Shown here: piece by piece, positions 23,164-35,788 of the stretch | Numbering within the stretch: the stretch's first letter is position 1 | How the letters are laid out: the number at the start of each line of letters is the position of its first letter | DNA from: Protea cynaroides | Lineage: Eukaryota > Streptophyta > Magnoliopsida > Proteales > Proteaceae | Assembly (NCBI GenBank): GCA_028583415.1 | Contig: CM053266.1 | Span: forward strand, 77,697,237 to 77,761,236 | Direction: 5' to 3' | DNA length: 64,000 nucleotides | The notes under the pieces: model-generated | What the model saw: only the letters and a program-made list of their open reading frames with translations | Databases searched by the model: none | What the model was told of the DNA's origin: nothing | Made by a program: the position numbers and the translations under genes

Positions 23164-24300
23164 TCATAACGCTCTCGGCCTCGTCTGATCGCAGGCACCT
23201 AAGCAGCGGTAGGGTGTAAGATCTCCTGTACAGTACATCATTGTGTATGGTGTATTGCCGGAATTGGCTTGGATGCGGCGAGCATCTTTTCTGTCAGTAG
23301 GAAGGGCGCCCGTCTGGAGGTATTGATATACATCGTCGTAACAGCTAGATGCAACTCCGACGGGGGCTACGACTTCAACAGAGGTGCTGGCGTGGTCCAG
23401 GAATTCCACGTACATGGCAGAGTCCATCACGTGGATGTCTTCTAGGGATAACCTTGATAGTTCATCTGCCTCGGTGTTTTCTTCCCGACCGACGTACTGC
23501 AGCTTGGCGCTTTGGAAGGTTGCGATGGCCGAGTTCACCTTCTCGAGGTATTTCTGCATCTCGGGCTGCCTGGCCTCGTAGTCCCCTTGTAGTTGGCGGA
23601 TGACCAACTGAGAGTCACCTTGAATCACTAGCTGACGGACGGCTAGGCTTTTGGCCAATCTGAGTCCGGCTACTAAAGCCTCGTACTCGGCCTCATTGTT
23701 GGTCGCCCTGAATCTGAACCTGATGGCAGATCGTATTTTAAATCCTTCCGGACTTTTCAAAATTACTCCTGCCCCTGCTTTGTCTTCCATGGAGGAACCA
23801 TCAAAGTTCAGGATCCAGGCGGCCTCGGCTTGCTCCGAAGGCGGTACCACCTGAGGTTCTGCAAAATCCTGGTCAGGTAAGGTACTTTCGACGATAAAGT
23901 CCACCAAGGCTTGTGCTTTGATGGCCGTTCTGGGGACGTACTTGATGTCGAACTCACCGAGCTCTACCGCCCAATTGATGAGTCGACCGGATACATCGGG
24001 CTTCGACAACACCTTCTTCAGTGGCGTGTTTGTGAGCACCAATATCGGATAGGCCTGGAAGTACGGTCGGAGCTTCCGTGCGGATGTGATCAGGGCAAGC
24101 GCTAGTTTCTCAATCAGCTTGTACCTGGTCTCAGCGTCAAGCAGTACTTTGCTGACGTAATAAATCGGCCGCTGGACCTTGTCTTCTTCCTTTAAAAGGA
24201 CGGCGCTGACTGCGCGGTCGGATACCCCGAGGTACAACTACAACTCATCCCCCGGGTTCGGCTTCACCAGCAGGGGAGGCGAGGATAAATATGCCTTCAA
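23164..24300 (-). pseudogene. Tat RNase H plus archaeal-type RNase H
   Basis: The 357-codon frame 23164-24237 has two nuclease domains. The first, joined to RT, begins YLGVSDRAVSAVLLKEEDK and includes RPIYYVSKVL. The second includes WILNFDGSSMEDKAGAGVIL, NNEAEYEALVAGLRLA and VIQGDSQLVIRQLQGDYEA, with Asp, Glu and Asp in the positions expected of an archaeal-type RNase H. This double arrangement separates Tat from other plant gypsy lineages. A stop just before YLGVSD (near 24238) splits it from RT. The end of the frame runs into the integrase zinc-finger region out of frame. Confidence 0.9.
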
Positions 24301-24429
24301 GTCTTCAAAAGCTTTCTGGCATTCTTCAGTCCACTCGAATTTCCCGGCTCCCTTCAGAGTTTTGAAGAAAGGGAGGCAGCGCTCGGCTAATTTGGACATG
24401 AAGCGGCCGAGTGCGGTTATTCGGCCATT

Positions 24430-25480
24430 CAGCTCCTATACCTATTTGCCTCTGGTCGGCGCGGCCATGTCTAGGATTGCCTTGATCTGCGAGGGATTTG
24501 CCTCGATGCCCCTCTGTGAGACAATGAATCCCAAGAATTTTCCTGATCCGACTCCGAAGGCGCACTTTGTAGGGTTGAGCTTCATACTATGCATTCGGAG
24601 GACTTGGAATGCTTCACCGAGGTCGGCCAGGTGCCGACCGGAATGTCGACTCTTGATGAGGAAATCGTCGACATACACCTCCATGTTCCGGCCAATCTGT
24701 CGTCTGAAGACTTTGTTGACCAGCCTCTGATAGGTGGCTCCTGCATTTTTGAGGCCAAAAGGCATGACCGTATAGTAGAAAAGCCCCTGATTTGTGACAA
24801 AGGATGTGCACTCTTCGTCGACCTTCCGCATCTTTATTTGGTTGTAGCCGGAATACACGTCAAGGAAACTTAGTAGTTCATGTCCGACCGTGGCATCGAT
24901 CAGCTGCTCAATGCGCGGCAGCGGATAGCTGTCCTTTGGACAGGCTTTGTTGAGATCGGTGAAGTCTATGCAAATCCGCCACTTGCCGTTAGACTTTGGC
25001 ACCATGACCACGTTGGCCAACCAGTCTGGGTAGTCGACCTCTCGTATGAAGTATGCCGCCAGCAGCTTCTGCACCTCCTCATCTATGGCAGACTGTCGGG
25101 CGGGTGCAAAGCTTCTCTTCTTTTGTCGCACTGGCCGATGCTGCGGGTCGACTGCTAAGTGGTGTTCAATTACTTCCCTAGGTATCCCCGGCATCTCAGA
25201 GGCCGACAATGCGAAGACATCGAGATTCTGCCTTAGAAATTCTATCAGCTCTTCCCTTTGTCCCTCGGGCAGCAAGGAGCCGACCTAGAACGTCTTCTCT
25301 GGCTGATTGTTCGCAATCGGGATCTGCAGAAGTTCCTCCGCGGGTTGTCCTCTGTTGGGAGAGGGGTCCTTGGGAACATCCACCATGTTCACCTGTGCGG
25401 ATTTCAAGCCGATATATGGGACTGATATATTGGGAGCCATATATATGGTTGTTGTATTTGACATGCTATGTTGTTTATAT
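24430..25480 (-). pseudogene. Tat reverse transcriptase
   Basis: This would copy element RNA into DNA. The core frame (24442-25275) contains NVVMVPKSNGKWRICIDFTD, LNKACPKDSYPLPRI, FYYTVMPFGLKNAGATYQRL and the catalytic YVDDFLIKS. Upstream the same frame extends to about 25480 through a TAG at 25285-25287. Two more TAG codons at 24442-24444 and 24436-24438 end the thumb region. At all three, the family normally has Gln (CAG), as far as I recall, so single C-to-T changes explain them. The protease and gag that should precede it are absent. Confidence 0.92.
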
Positions 25481-25599
25481 AGCAACCATGAAGTACTAAG
25501 GATGATTGTTAGTTGTAATACGATTAACTTTTCAAATATGTAACCCTATAGAATTTTGAAGGTCATTGAACAGATGTAAGAATGACAATTTTGTAATTA

Positions 25600-25855
25600 A
25601 ACTTGTTATGAATTTGGATCCCGAAGTATTTGTTATCAAACGTGCTTCTACTCTATATTAGCTCTGAAATGGTTCCAGAACCAGTTTCACCAAACATGTT
25701 TCTATTCTAAAGATGATCTAGAGCCCATGACAAAATTACGTTACCAAACATGTTTCTACTCCCAAATACTCTTGAATCCTTTTGAACCAAAAATAGAAAT
25801 TTGAACCGGAAGTAAGAATCCTAGAGTAGAAGTTTTATCAAACCGGCCCTAGAAG
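25600..25855. repeat. MITE-like segment with internal repeats
   Basis: Variants of ttaccaaacatgtttctac occur at about 25635, 25690 and 25751, and the right end reads atcaaaccggccctag. Sequences of this style (complement ctagggccggtttgat) are typical ends of plant MITEs. I could not pair a clear left terminal repeat or target duplication. Confidence 0.35.
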
Positions 25856-26110
25856 AGGGGAATATATAATGAAAAATAAATCAGTTCCTGAAAAAGAAGG
25901 AAGGAGCTCATGCGCATACCAATATATTAGTATACGGGTAGATCCACTCGAGTTGCTAAATCACCAACTTGAGGGACGATTCAACTTAAGATGAGTCGCA
26001 CCCGAAAAGAGGGAGCTATATTTTGGAAAAGGAATTGGAACCGCTTGTCAGGAAAAGAAAGAAGAAGCAAGAGAAGAAAAGAAAAAAAGAGGAAATATCA
26101 AAGAAGAGGA

Positions 26111-26431
26111 TGTTGGATAATATTATAGTAGGCTTAATTAATTACCGGATCCATTGGGTAGTGGGAGTTTGTGTTACTAGGCTGATCGGTTCGGTTTGAT
26201 TCGTCACTAGATAAAGAGATAAGCAAACCCTAATCAATGTGAGACTGATTAGGGTTTGTAACAGTATTATATGCTAGTTCATGAGTCCTTGTAATCCTAG
26301 TTGCTTTTCCTCTCTCTGTACCCATTAATATTGAGAAGCATGTGGAACCTTTACTAGTTGTGGAAGACTGTGATCTAAGTTTCAAGGTTAACAATAGAAA
26401 TCAATCTCCTACGCAGAGGTGTGTCTTAACA
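26111..26431 (+). repeat. Possible solo LTR (copia-like)
   Basis: Starts tgttggataatatt and ends gtgtcttaaca, 321 bp with TG...CA ends and a gtacccattaatattgag segment like small copia LTRs. The flanking pentamers do not match and no primer site or polypurine tract is adjacent. Orientation is a guess. Confidence 0.3.
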
Positions 26432-29400
26432 ATTATGGTTTAGTCTATATCTTCATTGTGTTCAGATCTTTATACAGATGATTAGGGTTTGGGATGACCT
26501 GTTAATATAAAAAATCTTATAGATGGAATCATAGCCTACCATGCAGACTTAGGATTAATGTGAATTGATTTTAAAGACTTGTAGTGATTGACTGAATTAA
26601 GAAAGAGAAAATTTTCTGATTTTGGATCGAGCTTGTCAAAGATTTCCTACCAATGAAATTTTTCGACAAGTGAAAAGTGACAATATATATACCGTTGGAA
26701 AGAGCACTGAGAGACGGTGACGGCGATATAAAAATCACCACCGCCGATAGGCCGATGCGCTGCTCCGCCATGCACCGACAATAGTAGCGAGTGGATCTGC
26801 CTCACGGAAAATAAAATAAAAAAACCTGTTGACACAGTTATCGCCGGGTTAACATAGAAACCTTAAAAAGTTATCTTGATCGAGTTGCGGACTCGGTAAG
26901 AGTCAACTCAGATTCTGAACCGTCGGGTCACTCGTGCAGGTAGCACTTGCAACCCGACCAGCCCGGTCATAAATATCCATACATAGCCATTGACTCCAGC
27001 CAGATTCCTGATCCATTGACTTGACAACCCGATTACATGACCTGACAACCAGATTCGATGGCCCGGTTTGTTGGCCTGAAGACCCAACCATTTGAAGCGG
27101 GTTGGACTGATGAACTAACTCGGTGGGTTATCCACGAACCAGACCAAGATGGTTCAGTTTGAATGAAGATAATTTGATTTATTTGGTTAAGGAAGAATCA
27201 AACCGAACCAATCCAAACCAGCATGGATCAGACTAGACTAATCCGAACCGGCCCCTATTGATTTACGCACCACCTTTTAGCGACGGGAGAGAGTGCATTA
27301 GTGCTCCGATTGAGCGTTGAGATCTTCATTTTGGTATGTAATATGAATAATTTTGGACAAATGATAAGGTGTTTTTAGACAGAAAGTATCCTTTGGGACC
27401 CGATTTATCTTTTTGTACGATATTCTGTTAATACATATTATGTATCTTGATGAGCTATTGTGCATACTTTCTATGAATGTTTATGTTTATATTTGGAATA
27501 TAATAGTGGCATTCGTGATGTTTAAAATCCCATAGGTGTTGCAAAGAGAGTATGGTGATATCATGGTGGAATTGGGTGGAACCCATTAAAGTGGCACACT
27601 TCGTTTCATTATTATGTCTTTTCATTTAAAATTGTCTATTTTTGAGTGATTTAAAATGAGTAATTGTTCACCTAAAGGTCCCATTATCAAACATAATTGT
27701 TACGAGGGATTGTGAGTATCATGTTAGGAACAGGTAGAATCCACCAAAATGGTAAATCTTGTCTCTTTTGGATGCTCTCAAATTCAAGAGAAATGCATTT
27801 ATAAATACATCAAGAATCCACACATTTATCTAGATCAGAAGTGTAAAACCCATACCCAAAAAATCCAATTTAACTTGGTTTTCTTTTTATACCAGGGTTT
27901 TCCACCGCTGACGGACCCAATGCTATGGCAACCTAAGACCAGGTACTAAACATTCTAAACCATTTTTGTGTCATGTTTACTGGTAACCAAATAGGTTACC
28001 AGTCACAAGATCCCTGACCAGTTGGGACCGTATGCTGCGATCGGATAGGCTAAGAAGCCTACCTGCAAATTGACACTAATCAAATTAGAATTTTGGTTGA
28101 GAGTGAATATTCCTTAGACCTATGAACGATACCCAGCAGGTCCTACCTCTCTCCAACTACCTTGAGGGAGTGGAACCCCTTTCCTGTCTCCCTGTTTGCC
28201 ACTTACCAGACTCTCCCTAGTCTTCCACTCTCCAAAGGAGTCCACTCTGAGAGGGAGACTCCACTTGAACAACTTCTCCTTAAAACCCTCTCTAGAGAGT
28301 ACACACATGTCAGTCTTGCCGCCTCCCTTTTAGACCCCTCTATGATTTTAATAGGACATCCAGCAAGCATCATTGGTGGAGCAATTGCAATGCGCAAAAA
28401 ATACTACCAGAGAAATACGAGCCATCGGTTGGTGACAAACTAAGACCACCTGAAGGGCCTATAGGCAAAGCAAACTCACCAGAACTGAAAAAGGTCAAAG
28501 TCACCAGAAATGACTGGAAACCTTAAACCCATCTCCCTTTTTTATGATTCCTTAGAAAAAATGGCTTCTTAAAAACCTCTTAAACCTTTGTCCTCTTTTT
28601 CTGCCTCCAATAAAAAATGCGGGTGTTAAAAAAATCCTAAAAAACCTAAAAATGGAAAGAGCAAAACGAATAGGGAAAAGAAAACCATTGGAATCCTAAA
28701 ATGAAAAGAACAGAACAAATAGGGAAACATTAGAAAGCCTTAAGTACAGTTATAGCACATCACACCCATTTGAACTACATTGTACCTGATTTCTAGGGCA
28801 AACCCTAGAATACATTTGCAATTTGGGATAAACATCCCAAATACGGTATTCTGGTCTACATGGACCATCGGATTCACTCTTAACCATATACCAAGCGTAA
28901 GTTTTCAACTTTAACCTTGAATCTAATGAAGCACAAGCATAAACTACACCCATAAACTTTAATCACACATCACACCCATTCGAACTACATTTTTGCAACT
29001 GATTCTTGAGAGATAGATGTCTCAAGGGATACGTAACCAATTTGGGTTGAACATTATAAATTTAGTCCAATGATGAGACCATCAGTTCGTTCGGTCCATT
29101 GTACAATACATTGCTTGTTTGTTCCCTTCAAAACATGTTTGGTTGAACCCTAGTTAGCACAACGTAACAACTTGGTTTAGGACTCTCCCATGAACCTAGT
29201 CATTCAATTGACTCAGCACAGCCAGAACAGTAGAGTTTAAACAATGTAAAAGGCTAATTTTTATCAAACAGTTTGAACGCCTAACACTTTCCCAAAATTA
29301 TACCTTAAATGTTTACTCGATCTTTGATAGACCAAAGAACTGATACATTGGATTATGAGTCAATAGTAGTCTTATCCTATGGTGAGACTACATTTTAGGT

Positions 29401-29973
29401 CCTAACCTTTAATTTAGGTGGTAACTTTAAGATTCTAAGGACAAACTATCCTCTCATTTGTCCTCATAGTCCCCCAAAACTACTTATGTATCTTAGAGAC
29501 AAATACATCTCTCAAGAATCAGGTCCCCGAATAGTTCGGGACACAGGTAGGACATTCGCAGCCAACTCATAGGCAACGAACCGAACAAGATAGGGGTTGG
29601 TGTCCATAACCAATAACCCGGTCTATGGCCCACTAAACCAAGGTGTGGAAAGAAATAAATGCAAAATGATGTCGAATGAGGCCGACACAACCTTTGGACC
29701 AAATTAAGGAACCCATGCCTCAAATTTCCTATGTATCTTGGAGACATTGCGTCTCCCAAGAATTAGGTCCCTGCATGGTTCAAAAAAAGGTGGTTTATGC
29801 CCATAACCGTTAAACAGGTCTATGGCACACAAGACCGGGTGTAGAGTGAACCAATGTGAAAGAGAAATGTTAAATGAGGTTAACACAACCTTTGGGTATG
29901 ATAGAGAAAAGCTGGAAAAAAAAAAGATAAGGGCCCGCACATTAATAGTAAGAGACGAGGGTCTCTCCTAATA
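26432..29973. other. Non-coding relic DNA
   Basis: No convincing gene. 26900-27260 is rich in ccgaaccgg/ggttcgg phrases. 28131-28440 has a proline/leucine-rich plus-strand frame without known homology. From 28740 on, direct and inverted repeats appear that relate to the Ogre/Tat-like LTR phrases at 29974-30459. 29490-29930 is two diverged copies of one block of roughly 220-245 bp, each starting with tatgtatctt(a/g)gagac. Confidence 0.5.
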
Positions 29974-30459
29974 GTGACTGTGAGGACAAAGATGAAAATC
30001 TTTAGAAGTCGCCACCTAGATTTTGGTCTAGGACCTTAAAAATGTGAAATCTCACCCCAAGGTAAGACTTCGATTGACTCATGACCCTTAGATTGGATTT
30101 CTGGTCCATCAGAGATTGGGTAAGTATCAGGTTACGGTTATGGGAAGGGGTTAGGCACCCAAACCGCCCGATCGAAATCGATCTCCTATACCTTTCCTAT
30201 GCTAGACTCTATTTATTAAATTAAACCAAACCAAGTGGTTTGATATCATTGAACCGAATCTATATCCATTAGATTGCCTACGTATCACAGAATTATTTCG
30301 AAAATCAGGTTCACCATCGTAGTTCAGGTGTGATTAAAGTTTATGGATGTGATTTATGCTTGTGCATGATTAAGTTCATTGTTCAAGTTGAAATTTATGC
30401 TTGGAAGGCTGAGAAACCCTATGGGTTAGGATCTGGATAGTCCATGTAGACTGATAGAT
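29974..30459 (+). repeat. Ogre/Tat-type LTR fragment, left part
   Basis: Contains agaagtcgccacctag, ggggttaggcacccaa and cctacgtatc followed by gtagttc, phrases I associate with LTRs and leaders of Ogre/Tat-like elements in dicots. It is interrupted at 30459 by chromovirus E1 and appears to resume at 42694 (ctacgtatcctagggtttga ... cgtagttc). Confidence 0.4.
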
Positions 30460-32776
30460 TGTCACACCCCAATTTTAGTCTAACCAGAATGGTGTGATGA
30501 ACCGCTAACAAACCAACGGTTCAACCAGGATCTCTAATAGGCTATCCCTGCGTTATCCAAACTTACACGCATCCACAATCATAATCAGAGTAAATACACA
30601 ATAGCGGAAAATTTATAATAAAATGAACTGAGCAACTAAGATGATATAATTAATTTAATAGAAAATTATTCTGTTTTCAACTGAGACATAAATATTTAAA
30701 TACCAAATACATGTCTTTATAAATCCAATGAAAGAAACCTATAAAAATATCTAATCAAATACACACGAGTTGCACTCGCAAGAGGAGTCGTGTGTATCAT
30801 CTTCAGCTCCAGCGTCCATTGCTGCTATATTCCCGTACGCAGACGCGTTTATATAATCTTCAACTGTGTAACCTGCATCATCAACTAAAAATATTCGACG
30901 TCGAGGGGTGAACACACAACACGGCTCAGTGAGTAGCCAAAACAATGCAACAATACATATGCATGCAAAAAGAAAATCAATTTATATCTTTGGTCCGGTT
31001 TAAAGTTTGCAGTATGCTATAGAAAGGTTGAGGTAGCCAAAGGTCGCGTTTATTGACTCCGCCTCTATACACGAGTGTGTGACGTTACCCGAAGATCACG
31101 TTTATCATCAACTCACATGCACCCAATCATGAACAATATATAACAAAGGTTACGTTTATTGCTATATAGTGCCATACCAACACGTAAGCCCCTGTTGGCG
31201 CGGGCTACAAACTGGGCTCGCAACTAACCAATCCTAATGCCATACAGTGTATCCAAGGCCTCACCCCAAAGATCCCTCCGAATGTCCATAGAGATAGAGC
31301 AAAGGCCCCCCGATAGAGTCGAGACTACAAGGACCGAGACCACCTCCCGATACTCTACGACATAATAGTTCCGCTAAAGTAATGGCGATACGACGATGCC
31401 AATGCACAAGACTTGAGTTAGAGATAGAGCTAAAGTGCTGAGACCCGCCAAAGGTTAACGTTTATTGACGTTTTCATCACACCTCCCCTGATACTCGCTC
31501 GCATCAAGCACATCAACCACACACATACAAGCACATGCCTATTTCTATCATCATCATCATCATCATGTTATAAACAATGAAGTAAATATGCATGAACAAG
31601 TAATAGAAATATTAGATGGCATGCTGTATGCACATTACAAACATATTCGCATAGAATCAAGCATAGCATAGGACTCAAAAATAGAAAACAGTTTATTATT
31701 AACCAATTTAGTTTGGAGTTAAAGTTCCTCACCTTAGCTTGCTAAAAGATACTTTTTCAAGCTTTAAAATCACATTTATACTATTATTATATTGCTAGAA
31801 GACCTAACAAAGTCGATAGAATTTAATTAAAATTAATTCAGAATTTAAAAACCATTCTGTCAACTGAGGGTCAGTGCTAGGGTCGATGCTAGGGTCGATG
31901 GGTCTATCGACCCTCCCTCCATTCTGAACTTCCTGAATGCTGAGGGTCAATGGTCAGAAACACCTAGGGTCGGATGGTCTATCAACCCTCGGTGCAACCC
32001 TTGGTGCACTCTGGTCCAATTCCCACTTTTAAATCTATTCTTCGTGTTTGGGGTCCTATGGCTTGCTTCCTACATTCATTCAACATTCATTCCATGGACT
32101 AGAACCATGTATAATCCATCTAGATGGCTTTCATGCATTCTCCTAGGGTTTTTCATGAAAACCTAACCATGGATGGATGGTTTGAGTTTCTCCGAGATCG
32201 CTCTCTCTCCAATAACTATCCTAAGGTTTGTAGAAACTCATGGAATTAGTATCCATACCTGAGAAGATTTATTTTTCTCTGTAACTCTTCCCCTTTTTGC
32301 TAGGTTCTCTTCCTTGCCTCTCTTCTTCCTCTTTTCCTTCTCCTCTCTTTCTCTCAATTCAATTAGGGTTGTGAAAGTTGTGAAAGTGGCTTAGGGACGT
32401 CCTTTAAATAGACTAGGAACATCCTAAATAAGTCCCATTAAGATTTGGAAAGAATCCCAATCGAAAAATATAGAAATTTCCTAAGTTCTATATTCAGCAG
32501 AAACCGAGGGTCGATGGGAGGGTTGATGATCTCTTCGACCCTAGGGTCTTAAGCTGTCCGACCCTCCCTTCAAAACTGAGGGTCTGACTTTCTGTTTTGG
32601 GAGGTCTGACCCTGCTTAGCTCGGTGTGCGACCCTCCCCTAATTTTAAATGTTTTTGGGTCGATTTTATACCTGGGATCTCGATCTCCTTCATGCCCTTG
32701 GTCCATTTGACTCGACCATGATGGGTAAACCTGGTTCAAGGTGGTAAGACCGGGTTAGATTGACACGGGTCTTACA
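30460..32776 (-). repeat. E1 3' LTR (2317 bp)
   Basis: TGTAAGACCCG...GTGTGACA on the minus strand. It holds two clusters of gggtcga-type motifs (about 31861-32020 and 32503-32650), an ATC microsatellite near 31548 and the mini-ORF at 30751-30872. Confidence 0.92.
30751..30872 (-). CDS. LTR mini-ORF (E1 3' LTR)
   Basis: After an acceptor-like ttgatgatgcag the minus strand reads YTVEDYINASAYGNIAAMDA, then GAEDDTHDSSCECNSCVFD and stop. The same short frame, always sense to the LTR, after a gcag-type site and with a CxCxxC ending, occurs in other LTRs of this window (40322, 52667, 53317 and 63740). It may be a terminal exon of a short spliced LTR transcript. I know no family for it and expression is not shown. 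Confidence 0.45.
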
Positions 32777-32789
32777 ACTCCCCCCAACT
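32777..32789 (-). other. E1 polypurine tract
   Basis: The minus strand reads gttggggggagt directly before the 3' LTR start TGTAAGACC, the expected plus-strand primer. Confidence 0.85.
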
Positions 32790-34397
32790 TATAAAAATTT
32801 TGTCCTCGAAATTGTACGTACCTTCTGAATCAAATAAGTGTAGGTATTGTTTCCGCATAGCATTTTCTTCTTCCCATGTAATTTCTTCCGTGTCTCTACT
32901 TTTCCATATGACCTTAACATAGTAGATATCTCTGTTGCGTAGACGTTGAACCTTTCGGCTGGTGATCTCTGTTGGTGTTACTTCGAATGTCAAATCATCA
33001 GTCAATTCTGGAAAATCTACTGTTAAGACATGCGTTGGGTCTTTGACATACTTCTTCAATAGGGAAATATGAAATACGTCATGCACACTTGACATAGATG
33101 GTGGTAGTGCTAACTGATAAGCCACTTTTCCACGCTTAGCTAGAATTTCATATGGTCCGACATATCTTGGACTTAGTTTTCCTTTACGTCAAAACCTCTT
33201 CAATCCTCGCATAGGCCATACCTTCGTAAATACTTTATCACCTACGGCGAACTCTAGATCCCTTCGTCGAGTATCCGCATATTGCTTCGACGGTTCCGAG
33301 CTGTTCTTACTCTTTCCTTGATGATGTCGACCACTTTCGACAAGTCTCTTCAACAAATTCTGGTCCAACAATACTACGTTCTCCAACTTCATTCCAAAAC
33401 AAGGGAGTTCGACACTTCCCGCCATACGGTGCTACATAAGGTGACATCCGTATAGTAGCCCCGATAGCCGTTATTGTAAGCTTAACTCGATCAACAATAA
33501 ATTTTTGTCCCATGATCCTTTGAAATCAATCACACATGCTCGTAGCATATCTTCTAGAATCTAGATTGTATGCGTTCGACTGTCCATCCGTGCGTGGGTG
33601 GAATGCAATACTAAACTTCAATGTCGTACCCATAGCCTTTTGCAGTCCTTCCCAAAATTTGGAAGTAAATCGTGGATCTCTATCGGACACAATGCTTTCT
33701 GGAACACCATGTAACCGAACAATATAATCCACATACAGCTTTGCTAACCTTTCTAGTGTATATTGGGGTCGTATCGGTATGAAGCGAGCTGTTTTAGTCG
33801 ACGGTCCACAATCACCCAAACTGCGTCAACTACTCGAGGTGTCAATGGTAGTCCCGTGGCGAAGTCCATAGTGATGCAGTCCCATTTCCATGCTGGTTCT
33901 GGTAATGGCTGTAACAATCCTACGGGTCTTTGTCGTTCAGCTTTTACATTCTGACAATTTAGGCATTGAGACACGAACTTAGCTACATCTGCTTTTATTC
34001 CCCTCCACCAATATAATTTCTTTAGATCAATATACATTTTTGTACTTCCAGGATGTATCGAATAGATGGTGGTATGGGCTTCTTTCATCAGTCGGTGTCT
34101 AATGTCCATACTTTCGCTTTCGGTATACATATTCTCCCTTTATATTTCAAGTACCTTCTCGTCATCCAAGGTGAACTCGGGGTTGGTCCTACCTTTCTCA
34201 ATATCTTCTTGTACGGTTCTCAGATAAGGATCTGATTTGATAACTGTCTTCACTTCGTCCACTATATCCGGTATAATCTTCAATGCCGCGAACATATTCA
34301 AGAACCGATGAATAAACCCTTGGTTGGCTGATTCATCTGTTGTATCTATTACATACTGCTCGTTGCCGTGATTGAACACCATTCCGTTGGTACACAT
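32777..34397 (-). pseudogene. E1 integrase with chromodomain
   Basis: The zinc-binding HHCC region is in 33753-34130 (HTTIYSIHPGSTKMY, CLNCQNVKAERQRP), followed by MDFATGLP with the first catalytic Asp. A frame change near 33800 leads to ARFIPIRPQYTLERLAKLY and SIVSDRDPRFTS (second Asp). Near 33560 a one-base loss shifts the frame just at the catalytic Glu, so TDGQS is followed by a wrong frame. After further breaks the C-terminus reads YQLALPPSMSSVHDVFHISL and a chromodomain, RNRDIYYVKVIWKSRDTEEI. The chromodomain would guide insertion to chromatin. It cannot be active as read. Confidence 0.9.
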
Positions 34398-35788
34398 TGC
34401 TGCAGTCGTGCTAACTTCTCCTTGAGATTTATCATTGCTTTTCTGCTCAATGCATCCGCTACCACGTTCGCTTTTCCCGGATGATACTGGATATCACAAT
34501 CATAGTCTTTCAATAGTTCCAGCCATCTCCTTTGTCTCATATTCAACTCCTTCTGATTAAATAGATAAGTAAGACTTTTATGGTCCGACTTAATCTGAAA
34601 TTTCTCCCCGTATAGGTAATGTCTCCATATCTTGACCGCATGTACTACTGCCGCTAGTTCCAGATCATGAGTGGGATAATTTTTCTCATGTACCTTTAAC
34701 TGTCTTGAAGCATAAGCAATCACTTGCTCTCCTTGCATGAGCACACATCCTAATCCCAATCCCGATGCATCAGTGTATAAAGTAAATGTCTGTCCTAGAA
34801 CGGGAATGGTCAAAATCGGGGCGGATATCAATCTGGCCTTCAATGTCTGGAAGCTCTTCTCACATTTGTCGGTCCACACAAACTTCTCGCCTTTCTTAGT
34901 CAAGCTGGTGAGAGGTACGGCAATCCAAGAATAGTCTTTTACGAATCTCCGATAATAACCAGCTAGACCCAGAAAACTTCTAATTTCTGAAACGCTCTTT
35001 GGTGCTTCCCACTTCACAATAGCCTCGATTTTGCTGGGGTCCACTTTGATTCCTTCTGCGGATACCACGTGGCCTAGGAATGCGACTTCACTTAGCCAAA
35101 ACTCACACTTAGAAAATTTGGCATATAGCTTCTCTTTCCTTAAACGATGTAGGGCTGCGTTTAGGTTCTTGACATGGGTTTCCTTGTCCTTGGAGTATAC
35201 CAATATGTCATCAATAAATACTATAACCGACATATCCAGCATATCGTGGAAAACTCGGTTCATAAGTTCCATGAATGTCGCCGGTGCATTAGTTAATCCG
35301 AATGACATTACTAAAAATTCATAATGTCCATATCTGGTCCTGAATGCGGTCTTCGGAATATCACCTTCTTTAATCTTCAGCTGATGATAGCCTGATCGAA
35401 GATCGATCTTAGAAAATACTTTTGCTCCTTGTAACTGATCGAACAAGTCATTGATTTTGGGTAGTGGATATCGATTCTTGATTGTCAGTTTGTTTAACTC
35501 CCGATAGTCGATACACAATCGAACGCTACCATCCTTCTTTTTCACGAACAGTACCGGTGCTCCCCATGGAGATACACTGGGTCGAATATAACCCTTGTCT
35601 AGCAGTTCTTGTAGTTGTACTTTTAATTCCTTTAGTTCAGTAGGAGCCATTCTATAAGGAGCCTTTGATACTGGTGCGGCTCCAGGTATCAGGTCTATTA
35701 CAAACTCTGTGGCACGGTCGGGTGGTAATCCAGGTAGTTCCTCTGGAAATACGTCAGAGTAATCCCGTACGACATCGATATCTTCCAT
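34349..35788 (-). CDS. E1 reverse transcriptase-RNase H
   Basis: A 479-codon uninterrupted frame. RT motifs in order: [57 protein letters not shown] and the catalytic [11 protein letters not shown]. The tether has [16 protein letters not shown]. RNase H follows with [26 protein letters not shown] and [10 protein letters not shown], giving the Asp/Glu/Asp set. It ends in [11 protein letters not shown]. The frame opens after a TGA at the PR junction (35789-35791, where E2 has CGA), so in the living element it was part of a longer polyprotein. It is the best preserved pol segment in the window. Confidence 0.93.
   Translation of the reverse strand: MEDIDVVRDYSDVFPEELPGLPPDRATEFVIDLIPGAAPVSKAPYRMAPTELKELKVQLQELLDKGYIRPSVSPWGAPVLFVKKKDGSVRLCIDYRELNKLTIKNRYPLPKINDLFDQLQGAKVFSKIDLRSGYHQLKIKEGDIPKTAFRTRYGHYEFLVMSFGLTNAPATFMELMNRVFHDMLDMSVIVFIDDILVYSKDKETHVKNLNAALHRLRKEKLYAKFSKCEFWLSEVAFLGHVVSAEGIKVDPSKIEAIVKWEAPKSVSEIRSFLGLAGYYRRFVKDYSWIAVPLTSLTKKGEKFVWTDKCEKSFQTLKARLISAPILTIPVLGQTFTLYTDASGLGLGCVLMQGEQVIAYASRQLKVHEKNYPTHDLELAAVVHAVKIWRHYLYGEKFQIKSDHKSLTYLFNQKELNMRQRRWLELLKDYDCDIQYHPGKANVVADALSRKAMINLKEKLARLQQCVPTEWCSITATSSM

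Larger units (their letters stand above)
17054..25490 (-). mobile_element. Tat-lineage Ty3/gypsy element, 5'-truncated
   Basis: Read on the minus strand the order is RT, RNase H, a second archaeal-type RNase H, integrase, tandem repeats, an antisense gene and a 3' LTR. The dual RNase H is the hallmark of the Tat (Ogre/Retand-like) lineage. Antisense extra frames and tandem repeats between integrase and 3' LTR are known in this lineage. Gag, protease, primer binding site and 5' LTR are missing; homology ends near 25400-25490 in AT-rich DNA. At least four nonsense codons interrupt pol, so the element is dead. Confidence 0.88.

Noticed and set aside
26111..26431. Confident copia element
   Set aside because: Only a TG...CA segment without target duplication, primer site or second LTR; listed at low confidence.
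28162..28443. Proline/leucine-rich gene
   Set aside because: No homology, no splice or promoter support, and surrounded by repeat-derived DNA.
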